Assembly: GCA_050185455.1 (NCBI GenBank) | Contig: JBFWZL010000320.1 | Location: 1 to 7,795, forward strand | Reading direction: 5' to 3' | DNA from: SYOC01 sp050185455 | GTDB lineage: Bacteria > Desulfobacterota > Binatia > Bin18 | DNA: 7,795 bases | Shown: positions 7,160 to 7,795 of the stretch, piece by piece | Layout: the number at the start of each line of letters is the position of its first letter | Numbering within the stretch: the first letter of the stretch is position 1 | Translations under genes and position numbers: made by a program | The notes under the pieces: model-generated | Seen by the model: only the letters and a program-made list of their open reading frames with translations | Told to the model about the DNA's origin: nothing | Database searches by the model: none

Positions 7160-7319
7160 AACAAATTAATGAAAGCGATTTTCGATCGCCCGGAGTTGAA
7201 GGCGCGGCGCATTCTTCCCGCACCCACGCAACGAAACAAACTTATGCGAGGGCAATCCACCGCAGACTATCCTGCAACGAACAAGGCCTTATCCTTGTGG
7301 CGGCCACTTTCTGTGCCGA
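7160..7319. other. Short region without a recognisable gene
   Basis: Between the sulfotransferase stop and the end of the ureD similarity nothing can be assigned. A plus-strand open frame starting at 7169 runs to 7480, but its second half lies over the minus-strand ureD remnant, it has no ribosome binding site and its composition is not protein-like. I treat it as chance. The segment may contain the lost C-terminal part of ureD in unrecognisable form, or the junction of an insertion. Confidence 0.4.
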
Positions 7320-7600
7320 TAGGTGACGTGGATGCCTTGGGCAAAGCGCGCTCCAGGGAAAAGAATCACTGGCTCCGGACAGTATTCGACGTAGGCTCCC
7401 GCGCTAAGGGAAAACGAGAGCTGTTGCACCGCACAAGTTGGCGGTCATGGCGTGAATCTTTTCCGCGGCTTGCGTTGTGAGATGCACTTGGGACCGTGGG
7501 GCAAAGGTAAATTGCATCCGCGCGCGGTCCCCCTGAATCAAACCGCCGGCAGGCTGGGACAGCCCTACGAGGCTCCGCGAATACAGGCGCAGAGGACACG
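7320..7600 (-). pseudogene. ureD: ureD (ureH) remnant: frameshifted and cut at both ends
   Basis: The minus strand carries about 90 codons of the urease accessory protein UreD/UreH, the scaffold that binds apo-urease with UreF and UreG. In the first frame: PAGGLIQGD, then MQFTFAPRSQVHLTTQAAEK and IHAMTAN, which match the family's GG-x-x-x-GD and LTTQAATK region. That frame hits a stop at 7404-7406. Dropping one base at about 7434-7439 restores the family sequence in the next frame: CAVQQLSFSLSAGAYVEYCP followed by EPVILFPGARFAQGI. Similarity ends near 7320 with further stops beyond. The first about 60 residues are missing where the 98-base repeat lies, and more than half of the C-terminus is gone. 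Normal UreD is about 270 residues. It follows the second ureG on the same strand, matching the common ureG-ureD order. It is a pseudogene unless the single frameshift is a sequencing error, and even then it is truncated. Confidence 0.8.
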
Positions 7601-7605
7601 AGATT

Positions 7606-7703
7606 GTCATTGCAAGGAGCGGGCAGCGACGAGGCAATCTCTGTGTTCGTGAAAGATTGCTTTGCGGAGTTTATCCTGAGCTTGTCGAAGGGCTCGCAAT
7701 GAC
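7606..7703. repeat. 98-base repeat element with terminal inverted repeats (MITE/REP-like)
   Basis: The element begins GTCATTGCAAG (7606-7616) and ends CTCGCAATGAC (7693-7703), which are inverted copies with one mismatch in 11. Inside, GGCAATCT near 7632-7639 and AGATTGCT near 7654-7661 form a second inverted pair, so the whole can fold into a long hairpin. CATTGCGAGGAGCG and GCAATCTC with inverted partners occur as dispersed intergenic repeats in many environmental bacteria. The right arm also contains CTGAGCTTGTCGAAGGG, another commonly dispersed short motif. No coding capacity. It sits between the end of a ureG gene and a ureD remnant that lacks its 5' end, so its arrival may be linked to loss of that end. 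Confidence 0.8.
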
Positions 7704-7755
7704 CCCTTGACCTTACGCCATGCGGTGGGGGGTTGGTTCCGTAGTCCGAAGGACG

Positions 7756-7795
7756 CTACGCGAACAGCAGCTCCCGCTCGATCGTCGCGCCCTCC
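7756..7795 (-). CDS. ureG: C-terminal end of a second ureG (partial)
   Basis: At the right edge the minus strand encodes EGATIERELLFA followed by a TAG stop at 7756-7758. This matches the UreG C-terminus (typically WIERELLF) and the ureG fragment at 5432-5740. The 34 bases at 7762-7795 match 5438-5471 at 29 positions, including 16 in a row. Only the last 12 codons are in the window, so its integrity cannot be judged. If complete, it would be the working GTPase for urease nickel insertion, and the fragment near urtE would be a degenerate paralogue. The ureD remnant lies downstream on the same strand. Confidence 0.75.
   Translation of the reverse strand, partial: EGATIERELLFA

Noticed and set aside
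7169..7480. Plus-strand open frame of 103 codons after the sulfotransferase
   Set aside because: No ribosome binding site, no recognisable domain, and its second half covers the minus-strand ureD remnant, which explains that sequence better.
1..7795. CRISPR arrays, tRNA or rRNA genes, transposase or integrase genes
   Set aside because: I saw no regularly spaced repeats, no cloverleaf or rRNA-like segments, and no recognisable transposase or recombinase motifs on either strand.

Overview
The window looks like a bacterial chromosome segment devoted to uptake and breakdown of small amides and urea. Its left part is an intact, tightly packed plus-strand cluster: the end of a probable formamidase gene (fmdA), a small FmdB-type zinc-ribbon gene, and the full five-gene ABC transporter urtABCDE. 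Its right part is a disordered region carrying remnants of urease accessory genes on the minus strand and a sulfotransferase gene on the plus strand. The formamidase/FmdB/urt combination, the separate urease accessory genes and the moderate base composition would suit a Nitrospirota (Nitrospira-like) bacterium. That is an inference from gene content and protein flavour; nothing here fixes the taxon.

Layout. 1-101: C-terminal tail of a probable formamidase. 273-551: fmdB. 656-5413: urtA (periplasmic binding protein), urtB and urtC (membrane permeases), urtD and urtE (ATPases), in canonical order. Spacing is very tight at urtB/urtC (1 base) and urtC/urtD (ATGA overlap). A 15-base palindrome lies just before the urtA ribosome binding site. 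5432-5740, minus: 3' half of ureG, lacking its start, P-loop and metal-binding region. 5741-6220: no recognisable gene; one perfect hairpin. 6221-7159: a sulfotransferase with both PAPS-binding motifs. 7160-7319: nothing recognisable. 7320-7600, minus: a frameshifted, twice-truncated ureD remnant. 7606-7703: a short repeat element with terminal inverted repeats. 7756-7795, minus: the last codons of a second ureG that continues beyond the window.

How it works together. UrtABCDE imports urea (and perhaps short-chain amides) at the cost of ATP. Formamidase would release ammonia and formate from formamide. Urease, whose nickel centre is assembled by UreD/F/G, would release ammonia and CO2 from urea. 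The transporter looks fully functional, whereas the urease maturation genes visible here are one broken ureD, one broken ureG and one ureG that may be intact off-window. Whether urea can still be hydrolysed depends on genes outside this window. I do not see a wholly new system; the most unusual part is the decayed urease accessory block flanking a sulfotransferase.
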